Assembly: GCA_029263455.1 (NCBI GenBank)
Contig: JAJCXM010000032.1
Location: 124,001-188,000, forward strand
Reading direction: 5' to 3'
DNA: 64,000 nucleotides
Source: Holophagae bacterium
Lineage (GTDB): Bacteria > Acidobacteriota > Holophagae > Acanthopleuribacterales > Acanthopleuribacteraceae
The position numbers were made by a program, and so were the translations under genes. The number at the start of each line of letters is the position of its first letter. Positions within the stretch are counted from its first letter, which is position 1. The notes under the pieces are model-generated. The model was not told where the DNA came from. It was given only the letters and a program-made list of their open reading frames with translations, and did not search any database. Positions 36,154 through 44,937 of the stretch are shown one piece after another.

Positions 36154-36162
36154 TGTTATGCT
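36154..36162 (+). promoter_or_regulatory. Extended -10 promoter for dnaB
   Basis: TG, one base, then TATGCT (four of six) forms an extended -10 about 27 bases before the likely start. The -35 is poor. Confidence 0.4.
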
Positions 36163-36189
36163 AAAAGGCCCTTGATTGGAGAACGCTCT

Positions 36190-37566
36190 TTGGAACATAT
36201 GATCGAACCGAAAAAGATGCCTCATAATGACGATGCCGAACGGGTTCTGATCGGTGCCATGATGATTGATCCCGCCAATGCTGGAGAAGTATTGGCACGC
36301 GTCAATCGAGATGATTTTCATAATGACCGTCACCGCCTCATTTTTGAGGCTGCAGTTGAAGTATTCGAACAATCCGAACAGCTGGATGTCTTGTTGCTGG
36401 CTGATGCGCTAGAACGCCGTGGTCAACTATTCAAGACCGGTGGCTACGATTACCTCAATGAGTTGACCATAGGTATTCCCCGTGTTGCCAATATCGAGCT
36501 GTACGCAAATATCGTTCGCGAGAAGTCGTTACTGCGGAAATTAGCTGTCCTGGGCCGTGAAATTTCTAATAATGCTTTGGCTGCTGACCAAGATGCTTTA
36601 GATGTGATCAGCGCTGCAGAGCATTCAGTGTCGCAATTGCGAGAGGGTGATCAAAGTCATGACTTTGAGTTGTTCCCGGAGGTTCTAGAACAATCATTTC
36701 AACTCATTCAGGAGCGGGCGGCTTTAAAAGGCGAGTTGATAGGATTGCCCAGCGGGTTCATCGATTTCGATCGCAAGACGTCTGGTCTGCAAAAAGGTGA
36801 TCTGATTATCATTGCCGCTCGCCCTGCCATGGGTAAGACGTCTTTCTGTCTTAATTTGGCCGTCAATGCAGCTTTGCGCGCCCAATCCAAAGTCGCGATT
36901 TTTTCTTTGGAAATGCCGTCTTCACAATTAACGATGAGGTTATTGGGTTCCGAGTCACGCGTAGGTATCTCCGAACTAAGGGCAGGGCGCCTGGAATCGC
37001 CGGAATGGGAACGACTTTCAGCAGCGATGCCACAACTCACCAAAGCAGAGATTTACATTGAAGACAGCGGTGACATAAACGTTTATCTGATGCGCGCCAA
37101 ATTGAAACGTTTACAACGTGAAGCGGGATTGGATCTGGTTGTGATCGACTATTTACAGTTGATGTCGGGGACGAATCGCTCTGCGCAACAGAACAGAACG
37201 CAAGAAGTATCCGAAATATCCCGCGGACTGAAAATCATGGCCAAAGAGCTTAACGTACCCGTGATTGCACTTTCTCAGTTATCTCGTGCGGCGGAGCAAC
37301 GTTCCGATCATCGACCGCAACTCTCTGACCTCAGAGAGTCGGGCTCGATTGAGCAAGATGCGGACATTGTTTGTTTTCTGTATCGAGAAGACTATTACCG
37401 CAAGCAAAAAGGTGAAGAGGTCCACATTGCCCATGAGGAGGATTATGGCTTGGCGGAACTGATCATTGCCAAACATCGTAATGGGCCCACGGGGACCGTC
37501 AAGTTAGCATTCTTCAAGAAATACACGCGTTTTGAAAACTATTCAGAAAGCGATTATGACGGCTAA
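36190..37566 (+). CDS. dnaB: Replicative DNA helicase DnaB
   Basis: A ~458-residue helicase. The N-terminal helical domain (HNDDAERVLIGAMMIDPANA) binds primase. The RecA-like C-terminal domain has Walker A ARPAMGKTSF near 209, Walker B LVVIDYLQLM near 318, ALSQLSRAAEQR, and DLRESGSIEQDADIV near 382. It unwinds DNA at the replication fork as a hexamer. No intein interrupts the ATPase motifs. I favour the TTG at 36190, seven bases after GGAGA; the ATG at 36199 or a TTG at 36172 are alternatives. The stop directly abuts the convergent pentapeptide-repeat gene. Confidence 0.96.
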   Translation: MEHMIEPKKMPHNDDAERVLIGAMMIDPANAGEVLARVNRDDFHNDRHRLIFEAAVEVFEQSEQLDVLLLADALERRGQLFKTGGYDYLNELTIGIPRVANIELYANIVREKSLLRKLAVLGREISNNALAADQDALDVISAAEHSVSQLREGDQSHDFELFPEVLEQSFQLIQERAALKGELIGLPSGFIDFDRKTSGLQKGDLIIIAARPAMGKTSFCLNLAVNAALRAQSKVAIFSLEMPSSQLTMRLLGSESRVGISELRAGRLESPEWERLSAAMPQLTKAEIYIEDSGDINVYLMRAKLKRLQREAGLDLVVIDYLQLMSGTNRSAQQNRTQEVSEISRGLKIMAKELNVPVIALSQLSRAAEQRSDHRPQLSDLRESGSIEQDADIVCFLYREDYYRKQKGEEVHIAHEEDYGLAELIIAKHRNGPTGTVKLAFFKKYTRFENYSESDYDG

Positions 37567-38556
37567 TTAAAGGGTCTGGGTAACGCGATAAGTGCCTGTT
37601 TTGGGTCGCTGCCTAAAGGAAGGAATTGCGCCGTCAAAGGAAGACTGCCTTTTTGACTTGGAGCCATTGGTGGCTGAAATTAGCTGATCGCGATTAACTT
37701 CCAGATCGAATGGGAACTTGGTGCGCTGATCAATCAATGCGTCTTTGAGTTGATCGCTAGTCAGATTTTCGACATGTTGTAAGTCTGCACCACGAAGATC
37801 TGCATTTTTGAGTTCAGTATTGGCGAGATTAGCTTGGCCAAAGGACGTGTTATAGCAAAATGCATGGGCAAGATTTGCCTTGGTTAGATCTGCCTTATCC
37901 AAATTGGCGGCCTCTAGGTCGGCATGCTGTAAATTGGCGTTCCACAAAATGGCCAATTCCATATTAGAACAACGCAGGTCTGCATTACTTAGATTAGCGG
38001 TACGCAAATCGACCCAACCCAAATAGGCTTCATACAGTTTGGCGTTATTTAGGTTGGTACTCTCCAAGTAGGCTTTCTCGAAATTTGTTTCTGACAAGTC
38101 GGCAGAAACGAATCGCGTATTGAGGCAAAAGGCACCTGATAGATTGGTTTTTGACATATTAGTATGATCAAGCCTGAAGTCTTTTAAGTAGGCGCCAGGC
38201 AGTTCGTAGCGATTTAAAGGTGGTATCTCGAAATTGTTCTCTTGCAACCGCCGGAGTATGCCGATTTTGCGATTGACACCTTCTTCACTCTTCCAAAACC
38301 GAAAATCTTCCAATTGTTCGACGTAAGATTGCTGTCTACTGTTCTGTTCTCGCTTCTTGTTTAGCCACACAATCAAGACGCCAAATACAAAGACGTCCAA
38401 CATGAATCCGTTAAGTTCCAAAACGAATTCAGCGAGGGTGACATTAGTTACCTTGTTCAAATAGAGCACCAATGTTGCGGCGACCATGAAAACCATGATG
38501 CCAACGATGATGGAGAAGTCCATGCGTTTCTTGAACTGTTCGATCTTCTTATTCAT
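37567..38556 (-). CDS. Pentapeptide-repeat membrane protein
   Basis: A 329-residue protein. Two membrane helices (~13-33 and ~42-65) are followed by a cytoplasmic segment and then by pentapeptide repeats of A(D/N)LXX type from ~120 to 275 (for example ANLSNADLRCSNMELAILW), which fold as a right-handed quadrilateral beta-helix. The C-terminal ~50 residues are basic and disordered. The function of membrane-anchored pentapeptide-repeat proteins is mostly unknown; gyrase protection is known only for soluble ones. It shares no intergenic base with dnaB (both stops abut). The next gene upstream on the same strand ends 85 bases from its start. Confidence 0.88.
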   Translation of the reverse strand: MNKKIEQFKKRMDFSIIVGIMVFMVAATLVLYLNKVTNVTLAEFVLELNGFMLDVFVFGVLIVWLNKKREQNSRQQSYVEQLEDFRFWKSEEGVNRKIGILRRLQENNFEIPPLNRYELPGAYLKDFRLDHTNMSKTNLSGAFCLNTRFVSADLSETNFEKAYLESTNLNNAKLYEAYLGWVDLRTANLSNADLRCSNMELAILWNANLQHADLEAANLDKADLTKANLAHAFCYNTSFGQANLANTELKNADLRGADLQHVENLTSDQLKDALIDQRTKFPFDLEVNRDQLISATNGSKSKRQSSFDGAIPSFRQRPKTGTYRVTQTL

Positions 38557-38641
38557 GGATAAAAGGCTCGTTTATTCAGATTGAGTTGCATCATTGAGTT
38601 GCCGATTCCCGGTGCGAAAAAGTGATTTGAATTGGCGAATT

Positions 38642-39649
38642 TCACGTCAACTCCATCACTTGATAACGATTCCCACCGTCTTTTTTTGCGCGAAATAGCG
38701 CCTGATCGCCCATAGCGATTAGTTCGTTGGGTTCAATATTAGGGCTGGTCAACACGGTAGCCACGCCCATGCTTACTGTTACGTGCTCGCTTATCGGAGA
38801 ATTGGTGTGATCTAATTTGAGATTTGTGATCTTTACAGACACACGTTCAGCTATTTTGATTGCTCCGAGTGACGGCGTATTTGGCAGCACCATCACAAAT
38901 CCAGCACCTTCGATGCGAGCCACAAAGTCTGATGCGCGCGAGATGACCTGACGTACCGCTTTGCCGATCCGAATGACGATAAGATCGCCGGCTTGTGATC
39001 CGTACCTATCTCGATAAGCGTCAAAAAAATCGATGTCAATCATGATCATTGAAAAAGGCTTGTATTCACGTAACATTCTGCGCCATTCGACCGCGTATTG
39101 ATGTTTAAAAAAGCGACGGTTGGCGATGAAGGTTGATTGATCAACTTGGGCCGTTTGGCGTAGTTTCTCTTCAACGCGCTTGCGTTTTAGAACTTCTTTG
39201 TCGAGGGCTCGGCGATAACGATAGAGCTGAAGCGACAATCTCACTTTTGCTAATAACAAAGAAGGCACAACTGGTATTTGACACTGATCAACGACTAACT
39301 CGGCGTCCAATAATTGTTCTATTCGTTCATCATACGCACGGCCAAGAATAAGGCATGGAACTTCATGACTTCTATCTTTTTCGTTTAATTTTATTGCCGT
39401 CTGATAGCCGTCCATTTCTGGAAGATCAGCTTTGATTAAGACAGCGGCGAATTCATGTCGTTCACTAAGTTGCAGTGCTTCTTCTCCACTTGCGGCTTCA
39501 AATAACGTCAATTCCAATTTGCTTAAAATGGTCTCAATGGCAAAAAGTTCGCCGGGCCCATCATGGACAATAAGGATCTTCGGACGCTCTAACTCGTCCT
39601 GGATGGGGACACCATGATTTGTGACGTTATTCGGCTCGTGATCGGGCAT
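38642..39649 (-). CDS. Degenerate receiver-GGDEF protein, likely catalytically inactive
   Basis: A 335-residue two-domain protein. Residues ~20-140 have the response-regulator fold (PKILIVHDGPGELFAIETIL), but the phosphoacceptor position reads Lys (LIKADLPEMDG, near 72), the acidic pocket has His-Asp in place of Asp-Asp, and the conserved Thr and Lys are lost. Residues ~170-335 form a GGDEF fold (MIMIDIDFFDAYRDRYG, then VSMGVATV), but the signature is EGAGF near 246-250 instead of GG(D/E)EF. So it probably neither accepts phosphate nor makes c-di-GMP. It may bind a partner or nucleotide. The ATG at 39649 follows AAGGGG at nine bases; a GTG 33 bases earlier is possible. Confidence 0.87.
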   Translation of the reverse strand: MPDHEPNNVTNHGVPIQDELERPKILIVHDGPGELFAIETILSKLELTLFEAASGEEALQLSERHEFAAVLIKADLPEMDGYQTAIKLNEKDRSHEVPCLILGRAYDERIEQLLDAELVVDQCQIPVVPSLLLAKVRLSLQLYRYRRALDKEVLKRKRVEEKLRQTAQVDQSTFIANRRFFKHQYAVEWRRMLREYKPFSMIMIDIDFFDAYRDRYGSQAGDLIVIRIGKAVRQVISRASDFVARIEGAGFVMVLPNTPSLGAIKIAERVSVKITNLKLDHTNSPISEHVTVSMGVATVLTSPNIEPNELIAMGDQALFRAKKDGGNRYQVMELT

Positions 39650-39796
39650 GCGGAATTTCCCCTTATTTACTTGCGCACACAAGCTTTAGTCTAACAGAAA
39701 GAGTCGCATTGGGCGATGTCACATTGCGACGACCCCACCTAATATAGATCGCGAACTTTTTTGCCCTGAGACTCGTTATGTGGGACGACGTCAGGG

Positions 39797-41287
39797 TCAC
39801 TTTCCAGCATGACCAGGGTTCAAAAGATCAAGCACCGTTTTTACGGGATTGAACGTGATCATGGGTACTTCAACAAAGGCCGTGTTCCAAAACGCCATGG
39901 CCCCGTTCCAAAGACCAGGCCATTCCAAAGCCTTAATCGGTGACCCTTGATGGGATTTCTTGGCGATGAAGTAGGCCTGTGAGTCGATAAACTGACTTAA
40001 ATCAAAGCGCTGGCCGAAGCGATCACGTACCAGACAAACAAGATCGACCGGATTGAAATGGGTAGCTGCTGAGACGAGTTGCATTGCGTCAGGATCATTA
40101 CCATCGATTTGACTCATTTCTACGATTTGCAGCGATCGTATTCCGGGCGCTTCGGCGACCCAAAAGGGACCACCGCCAGGCTGACCTTCTTGTCGTACCA
40201 TGCCGCAAACTCTCAACGGGCGATTCAATCGGCCAAGCAGGAATGAACGGATTTTGCCCAATTCCCATCCCTGAATGGCCTCGGTCAGGTCCTGCCCGAG
40301 CTCTTGCTTTAAGAAATCAACCATTGCCAGGCATTCACTATGGTCGGCGTCGTCAAGGCGATCTAGGAAGTTGAATATTCTAGTTTGTAGAGATAGCGCG
40401 TAACCTGCGAGGACTCTTTTGTTTTGGGCGATGGCTTCAAGATGCTGAGGGGCAGCAACGTTGTCTATGTTCTTAATAAATATAAGTGGCGCATCTATCT
40501 TATTGAGGTTTTCAATGAGCGCACCATGGCCGCCGGGTCGAAATAGGAGTTGTCCGGCTTTGTGCTCGACCGGTCGGTTGTCTTCGTCAACTGCTACCGT
40601 GTCGCTTGTGTGATCCTGAAAAGAGAGTTCGATTTGCAAATCCATGTGGCTGTAGTGGCTCTTGATGGATTGATTGAGGCAATTATTAATTTCGGCCTTG
40701 AAGTTGGGTGCAACCGTGAAATGCAGGCTCGCAGTACCCTCGGAGCGGCTCGCATATGCGGTTGCCTCAGCTAAATGATCTTCAAATGGCGTACTAGGCC
40801 CGTGAGGCGTGTGATGGAAGGGTACTAACCCCTTCGGCAAATTGCCAAACAGGTCTAACGTTTTTTGAACCACGGCTTTTAGGTTGTCTGTGTTTGCTGG
40901 AAATGGTATCTCATCTTTCTCACAAGCGTGCGCCAGCTTTTCTTGAAACGGGAATTCTTGTTGCTGTGATAGGAAGCGGTCAATTTCGTCTGTTACAACG
41001 CCATCCGCTAGGAATTGATGAAGGAACTGAAACATGCGGCTCGCTGCCCCTGAGGCAGGTACAAACTTAACGACTCTTTCTCGACTGCTGAAATCTTGAT
41101 AAAGAGATTCAAATGATCGCGTTTCGGCGTCAGACAGCATTTTGATACCGTTTCTAGGGGTTGCTGGTGCGACTATTTTTGTGAATTGGGTGCCGCGTTC
41201 AAACATGCGAATTTGTTGATAGACCTGATCGACGTTCAAGCCATGGTTGCAGATCGATTGCCTATATTTATCCAAGTAATTAGCCAT
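39797..41287 (-). CDS. DUF4301-family protein
   Basis: A 496-residue protein that follows the DUF4301 pattern: VKFVPASGAASRMF near 70 resembles a nucleotide-binding loop of sugar nucleotidyltransferase-type folds, and there is GLVPFHHTPHGPSTPFEDH near 155, LLFRPGGHGALIENL near 245 and a C-terminal WNTAFVEVP segment. Function is unknown, though a nucleotidyltransferase-like role has been suggested by fold. GAGGG lies five bases before the ATG at 41287; an upstream in-frame extension overlaps the radical SAM gene and was rejected. It may share a transcript with the AmmeMemoRadiSam genes. Confidence 0.8.
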   Translation of the reverse strand: MANYLDKYRQSICNHGLNVDQVYQQIRMFERGTQFTKIVAPATPRNGIKMLSDAETRSFESLYQDFSSRERVVKFVPASGAASRMFQFLHQFLADGVVTDEIDRFLSQQQEFPFQEKLAHACEKDEIPFPANTDNLKAVVQKTLDLFGNLPKGLVPFHHTPHGPSTPFEDHLAEATAYASRSEGTASLHFTVAPNFKAEINNCLNQSIKSHYSHMDLQIELSFQDHTSDTVAVDEDNRPVEHKAGQLLFRPGGHGALIENLNKIDAPLIFIKNIDNVAAPQHLEAIAQNKRVLAGYALSLQTRIFNFLDRLDDADHSECLAMVDFLKQELGQDLTEAIQGWELGKIRSFLLGRLNRPLRVCGMVRQEGQPGGGPFWVAEAPGIRSLQIVEMSQIDGNDPDAMQLVSAATHFNPVDLVCLVRDRFGQRFDLSQFIDSQAYFIAKKSHQGSPIKALEWPGLWNGAMAFWNTAFVEVPMITFNPVKTVLDLLNPGHAGK

Positions 41288-41346
41288 GCGGACCCTCAAG
41301 AATGTTGATAGTCTATTCTCGCACGTCGTTTTTCTTGGTCCAAATT

Positions 41347-42417
41347 CTACAGGGAAATGGGTTGTCTTTTGGCACCCCAATGCCCCTTTGTCATGCCGAA
41401 ACGACCGGCACACGGGCTGCCACAAGTCATGCAGTTACCAGAAGCATCTAGATGATATTCTCCCAGTTGGTACCAGTCCCTTTCAACAAGACAGGTTCCG
41501 CATTGACTACAGTAAGTGGCTGAGGCTTCCGGTTCGTGGACATTACCTACATAAACGTATTGGATACCGTGCCGTTTGGCGATGGCGCGGCTACGCAACA
41601 GCGTAGCGGTTGGCGTGCGCGGGACGTCGCGCATCCGATAGTCGGGATGGAAGGCGGTGAAATGCAGCGGTACATCCACACCCAAATTCTCGACGATCCA
41701 GCCGCACATGGACTCGATTTCTGGTTCACTGTCATTCTGGCTTGGAATCAGTAAGTTGGTTATTTCAAACCAAACATCCGTCTCGTGTTTTAGATAGACA
41801 AGGGTATCGAGTACAGGTTGAAGTTGACCACCGGTTATTTTGTGATAAAAGTGCTCGGTGAATCCCTTGAGGTCCACGTTGGCTGCGTCCATGCTTGCAT
41901 AAAATTCGGGTCGCGCTAGGTCTGTCATGTATCCAGCTGTGACGGCCACCGCTTTGATGCCAATCTCGTGACATGCCGCGGCCACGTCAATCGCATATTC
42001 GGCAAAAATGACTGGGTCGTTGTACGTGAAGGCGACAGATGTGCAGCCAGATCGTTGCGCTGCCAAGGCTATGCGCTCAGGTGTTGCTTCGTCGGCCAGA
42101 CGGTCCATACTACGCGCTTTTGAAATATCCCAATTCTGGCAGAATTTGCAGCCCAAATTGCATCCGGCCGTACCAAATGATAAGACACTTGATCCTGGAA
42201 AAAAATGATTCAGAGGCTTTTTTTCAATAGGGTCAATGCAAAAACCGCTGCTGCGTCCATAGGTGGTTAAGTCCAGTTGGCCCTTCACGTTCTGACGGAC
42301 GTAACAAAATCCTCTTTGACCGTCTTTCAAGTGACATAAACGAGGACATAACTCACATCTAATGCGGCCGTCTTCCTGGGTATTCCAGAATCGTGCTGCG
42401 TAGTTGATGTCACTCAC
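41347..42417 (-). CDS. amrS: AmmeMemoRadiSam system radical SAM enzyme
   Basis: A radical SAM enzyme of ~356 residues. The [4Fe-4S] motif is the CX3CX2C in GCNLGCKFCQNWD near 90. Other Cys pairs occur at RCELCPRLC near the N-terminus and as two CXXC pairs near the end (YCSQCGTC and NCMTCG). The FTYNDPVIFAEYA and VDLKGFTEHFY segments match AmrS. I place the start at a GTG (42417), which overlaps the AMMECR1-like gene by eight bases; a TTG 18 bases upstream is equally possible. The reaction of this family in vivo is unclear to me. It is the last of a tightly coupled three-gene set. Confidence 0.92.
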   Translation of the reverse strand: MSDINYAARFWNTQEDGRIRCELCPRLCHLKDGQRGFCYVRQNVKGQLDLTTYGRSSGFCIDPIEKKPLNHFFPGSSVLSFGTAGCNLGCKFCQNWDISKARSMDRLADEATPERIALAAQRSGCTSVAFTYNDPVIFAEYAIDVAAACHEIGIKAVAVTAGYMTDLARPEFYASMDAANVDLKGFTEHFYHKITGGQLQPVLDTLVYLKHETDVWFEITNLLIPSQNDSEPEIESMCGWIVENLGVDVPLHFTAFHPDYRMRDVPRTPTATLLRSRAIAKRHGIQYVYVGNVHEPEASATYCSQCGTCLVERDWYQLGEYHLDASGNCMTCGSPCAGRFGMTKGHWGAKRQPISL

Positions 42418-42907
42418 TAAACTTATCAGTTTCAAAGCGGCTGAGCTCGACTGGCTCGTGTGGCCCGATCAATGCTTTCTTTCGAGCGATGTCCAGTTGT
42501 TGGTCACAGTCATCAATGCCTTGAAGGTTCGGAAGGAGAACGCCGCGTCGGTTCCCGTTTGCTACGATAACGCCATAAATCTGTGGGTCTAATTGGCTCT
42601 TGACGCAGGCTTCGGGTTCACCTAAAACGTTGATTTGAATCGTTAGTTGATCAAGGTCAATCAGCGAAATGGGCGGAAATCTTGGGTCACGGGTTGCGGC
42701 TGAAATCGCGTTATTGGAGACTTCAAGTGCAAGGTCATCTGCAACGGGGAGTAATGTCCCAACACAACCACGTAATGCGCCGTCGGCGGTATGTAAGGAT
42801 ACAAAGCATGCGGATCGTTTTCCGCTACGACGCTGTGGGATCCATTGATGGTCGCCACTTAACCAATGCTGCAAACTCTGTCTCGCCAGCCCACAAAGAT
42901 CAATCAT
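42410..42907 (-). CDS. amrA: AmmeMemoRadiSam system protein A (AMMECR1-like)
   Basis: A 165-residue AMMECR1-domain protein with the invariant LRGCVGTLLP near 45, then AISAATRDPRFPPIS near 67 and the LLPNLQGID segment near 120 typical of the family. Bacterial members sit beside a radical SAM enzyme and a MEMO or LigB-type protein. GAGG lies ten bases before the ATG at 42907. The gene overlaps both neighbours by eight bases, so all three are translated in a coupled manner. Confidence 0.93.
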   Translation of the reverse strand: MIDLCGLARQSLQHWLSGDHQWIPQRRSGKRSACFVSLHTADGALRGCVGTLLPVADDLALEVSNNAISAATRDPRFPPISLIDLDQLTIQINVLGEPEACVKSQLDPQIYGVIVANGNRRGVLLPNLQGIDDCDQQLDIARKKALIGPHEPVELSRFETDKFSE

Positions 42908-43682
42908 TTTTGTCAAACCTCATAACGCAATAGCCAACCCCGAATGGACCTTCGTAGCTATAAAAATATGGATTCTTTTTGGCAAAGCCAGTGGCTTCCC
43001 AAACTACTTTGCAAGATGAGATGACATCTTGGTGCGCCGCCTCACACATGGCATCGTCCATACTTAATGCGCCCGCAAAATCGTTGCTCTTCACAAAACC
43101 CACAAATTGGCGATCGAACTCAACGCCTTCTTGAGCGAAGCCACAGGGTGCATTTTCGATCAAGCTATGACTCATATCTCCACTAGCTAATAGAGCAACG
43201 CCTTGGACATCGGACACGCAATCCGCAATGGCTAGGCCTAAGTCGCTTAGCGGTTCGCCAAGCCGCCATGGTAAACCGATCACGCTCGTCGGTCCAGACC
43301 AGCCCTGACCGACTAGAAAATGTAATGGTACGGCGGCACCGTGATCTAGCGGTTCTTCGCCTAAATCCGAAACGAAGCGGAATGACTTGGCAAGCTTGGC
43401 GACGAGTTCAACATCGTTGGGCAATTTGAATTGAGCTTGCGGTGCTCCAAAAGATGCAAAACTACCTTTTAGTGTTTTGCACAACCAGGTGGCGATGCCG
43501 GTTTTTGGTCGCGGGGTATGGGGCGAAATGACCACGATCCGTTCAACCTTTGAATTGAGAAGATCTTTGGCGAGGCCGTGCATGCTCTTAATCGTTGTCG
43601 ATACCTTACGGCATCGATGACCGCCAACAGCATCGACGATGATGGGAGGGTGTGGAGCTAGTCCGCTCCAAATAATAGGCAT
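42900..43682 (-). CDS. LigB-type extradiol-dioxygenase-like protein of the AmmeMemoRadiSam cluster
   Basis: A 260-residue protein with a class III extradiol dioxygenase (LigB) fold. Candidate metal ligands are the His of GLAPHPPI near 11, the His of VVISPHTP near 55, and the Glu of YEGPFGVGY near 247; LDHGAAVPLHF near 115 and ASGDMSHSL near 170 complete the pattern. It is closest in pattern to the N-terminal domain that is fused to AMMECR1 in many Firmicutes; here the two are separate genes. It does not resemble the canonical MEMO1 sequence. I chose the ATG at 43682 with GGAG eight bases upstream. Ring-cleavage activity should not be assumed. Confidence 0.87.
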   Translation of the reverse strand: MPIIWSGLAPHPPIIVDAVGGHRCRKVSTTIKSMHGLAKDLLNSKVERIVVISPHTPRPKTGIATWLCKTLKGSFASFGAPQAQFKLPNDVELVAKLAKSFRFVSDLGEEPLDHGAAVPLHFLVGQGWSGPTSVIGLPWRLGEPLSDLGLAIADCVSDVQGVALLASGDMSHSLIENAPCGFAQEGVEFDRQFVGFVKSNDFAGALSMDDAMCEAAHQDVISSCKVVWEATGFAKKNPYFYSYEGPFGVGYCVMRFDKND

Positions 43683-43753
43683 GTTTGTTCTCCAGTCACA
43701 ACTTAGGTTCCAAACCGCGTTCACGCCAGCCGGTTTATTCACGTTTTTTTAGG

Positions 43754-43762
43754 TGATATACT
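43754..43762 (+). promoter_or_regulatory. Extended -10 promoter for the HtrA-type protease
   Basis: TG, one base, TATACT (five of six) lies 31 bases before the TTG start at 43794; TTTATT at 17 bases is a weak -35. The predicted leader supports use of the TTG rather than the later ATG. Confidence 0.55.
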
Positions 43763-43793
43763 GCCATTCCTTTGTCGCTCAGGGGGCTGCACC

Positions 43794-44933
43794 TTGTTTA
43801 GTTACGAGACAACAGTTAAGAAAAGTAATTGGAGATGGATCATGCCCGCTCTTGTTTTTGTACTTGCGTCTATTGTTGTCTACCAGAACTCCCCGGCGCT
43901 GGCTCAACGTATTCAGGCGGAACCTCGGGCCATCGATCCTCGTGGCGACTTAAATCGCGACGAGAAAACAATTATTGAACTGTTTCAACAAGCGGCTCCT
44001 TCCGTGGTTTACATCACGACCAAGGAGTTAAGACGCAGTTTGTTTAGTGTTAACGCCATGGAATATCCTCAGGGTGCTGGATCTGGATTTGTATGGGACA
44101 GCGACGGTCATATCGTCACAAATTTCCACGTGGTTCAGGGTGCTGATCGCATAGAGGTAACGCTATCAAGCCATGCCAGTTACAACGCGACCTTGGTCGG
44201 TGCGGCTCCAGACAAAGATTTGGCTGTCTTAAGAATTGCGGTTAAACCTGATGAGTTGGTCCCCATACCTATTGGGCGTTCGGTCGATTTACAAGTGGGC
44301 CAGACCGTTTTGGCCATAGGTAATCCATTTGGTTTGGACCAAACATTAACGACAGGCATCGTGAGTGCTCTCGGTCGGACCATCCAATCTGTTACGCGCC
44401 GCAACATTGAAGGGGTTATTCAGACTGACGCCGCCATTAATCCGGGCAATTCAGGTGGGCCTTTGTTGGATTCGGCCGGTCGATTGATCGGAGTCAATAC
44501 CGCGATTTATAGTCCCTCGGGATCTAGCGCTGGTATTGGCTTTGCCGTACCTGTTGACACGGTCAATGAAATCGTACCTCAGTTGATAAAATATGGAAAA
44601 CCCATCAAACCTGTCTTAGGGATAGAGGTATCACAAAGCAATGACTACTATTTGCGTCGGCTCCGTATGGAAGGACTGATTGTGGTCAGCGTATTCGAAA
44701 ATACACCAGCTGAAAAGGTGGGTCTACGAGGCTTGCGATCCGATCGAAATGGCACCTATGTTGGAGATGTAATCGTACAAATTGGTGAATATTCGATTAA
44801 GAATTACCGAGATTTTTTTGATGCCATGGATCACTTCAAAGTGGGCGAGACGGTTCAAATTAAATACATTCGCGACGACAAGGCCTACACGGCAGAGGTA
44901 ACGCTTGAATCGAACCGCATTGAATCTCGTTAA
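43794..44933 (+). CDS. HtrA/DegP-family serine protease with one PDZ domain
   Basis: A 379-residue protease. The N-terminus has KK and WRW followed by one hydrophobic segment (IMPALVFVLASIVVYQN), which could be a signal peptide or a retained anchor. The trypsin-like domain has the full triad: His near 111 (VTNFHVV), Asp near 142 (DKDLAVL), Ser near 220 (GNSGGPLL). A single C-terminal PDZ domain (~280-370) makes it DegS- or HhoA-like in layout. Such proteases degrade or sense misfolded envelope proteins. The TTG start has a GGGGG Shine-Dalgarno sequence; an ATG at 43842 with GGAG is an alternative but would remove the charged N-region. Confidence 0.93.
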   Translation: MFSYETTVKKSNWRWIMPALVFVLASIVVYQNSPALAQRIQAEPRAIDPRGDLNRDEKTIIELFQQAAPSVVYITTKELRRSLFSVNAMEYPQGAGSGFVWDSDGHIVTNFHVVQGADRIEVTLSSHASYNATLVGAAPDKDLAVLRIAVKPDELVPIPIGRSVDLQVGQTVLAIGNPFGLDQTLTTGIVSALGRTIQSVTRRNIEGVIQTDAAINPGNSGGPLLDSAGRLIGVNTAIYSPSGSSAGIGFAVPVDTVNEIVPQLIKYGKPIKPVLGIEVSQSNDYYLRRLRMEGLIVVSVFENTPAEKVGLRGLRSDRNGTYVGDVIVQIGEYSIKNYRDFFDAMDHFKVGETVQIKYIRDDKAYTAEVTLESNRIESR

Positions 44934-44937
44934 TGAA

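Noticed and set aside
41288-41425. N-terminal extension of the DUF4301 gene
   Set aside because: It would overlap amrS by 79 bases; the ATG at 41287 has GAGGG at ideal spacing.
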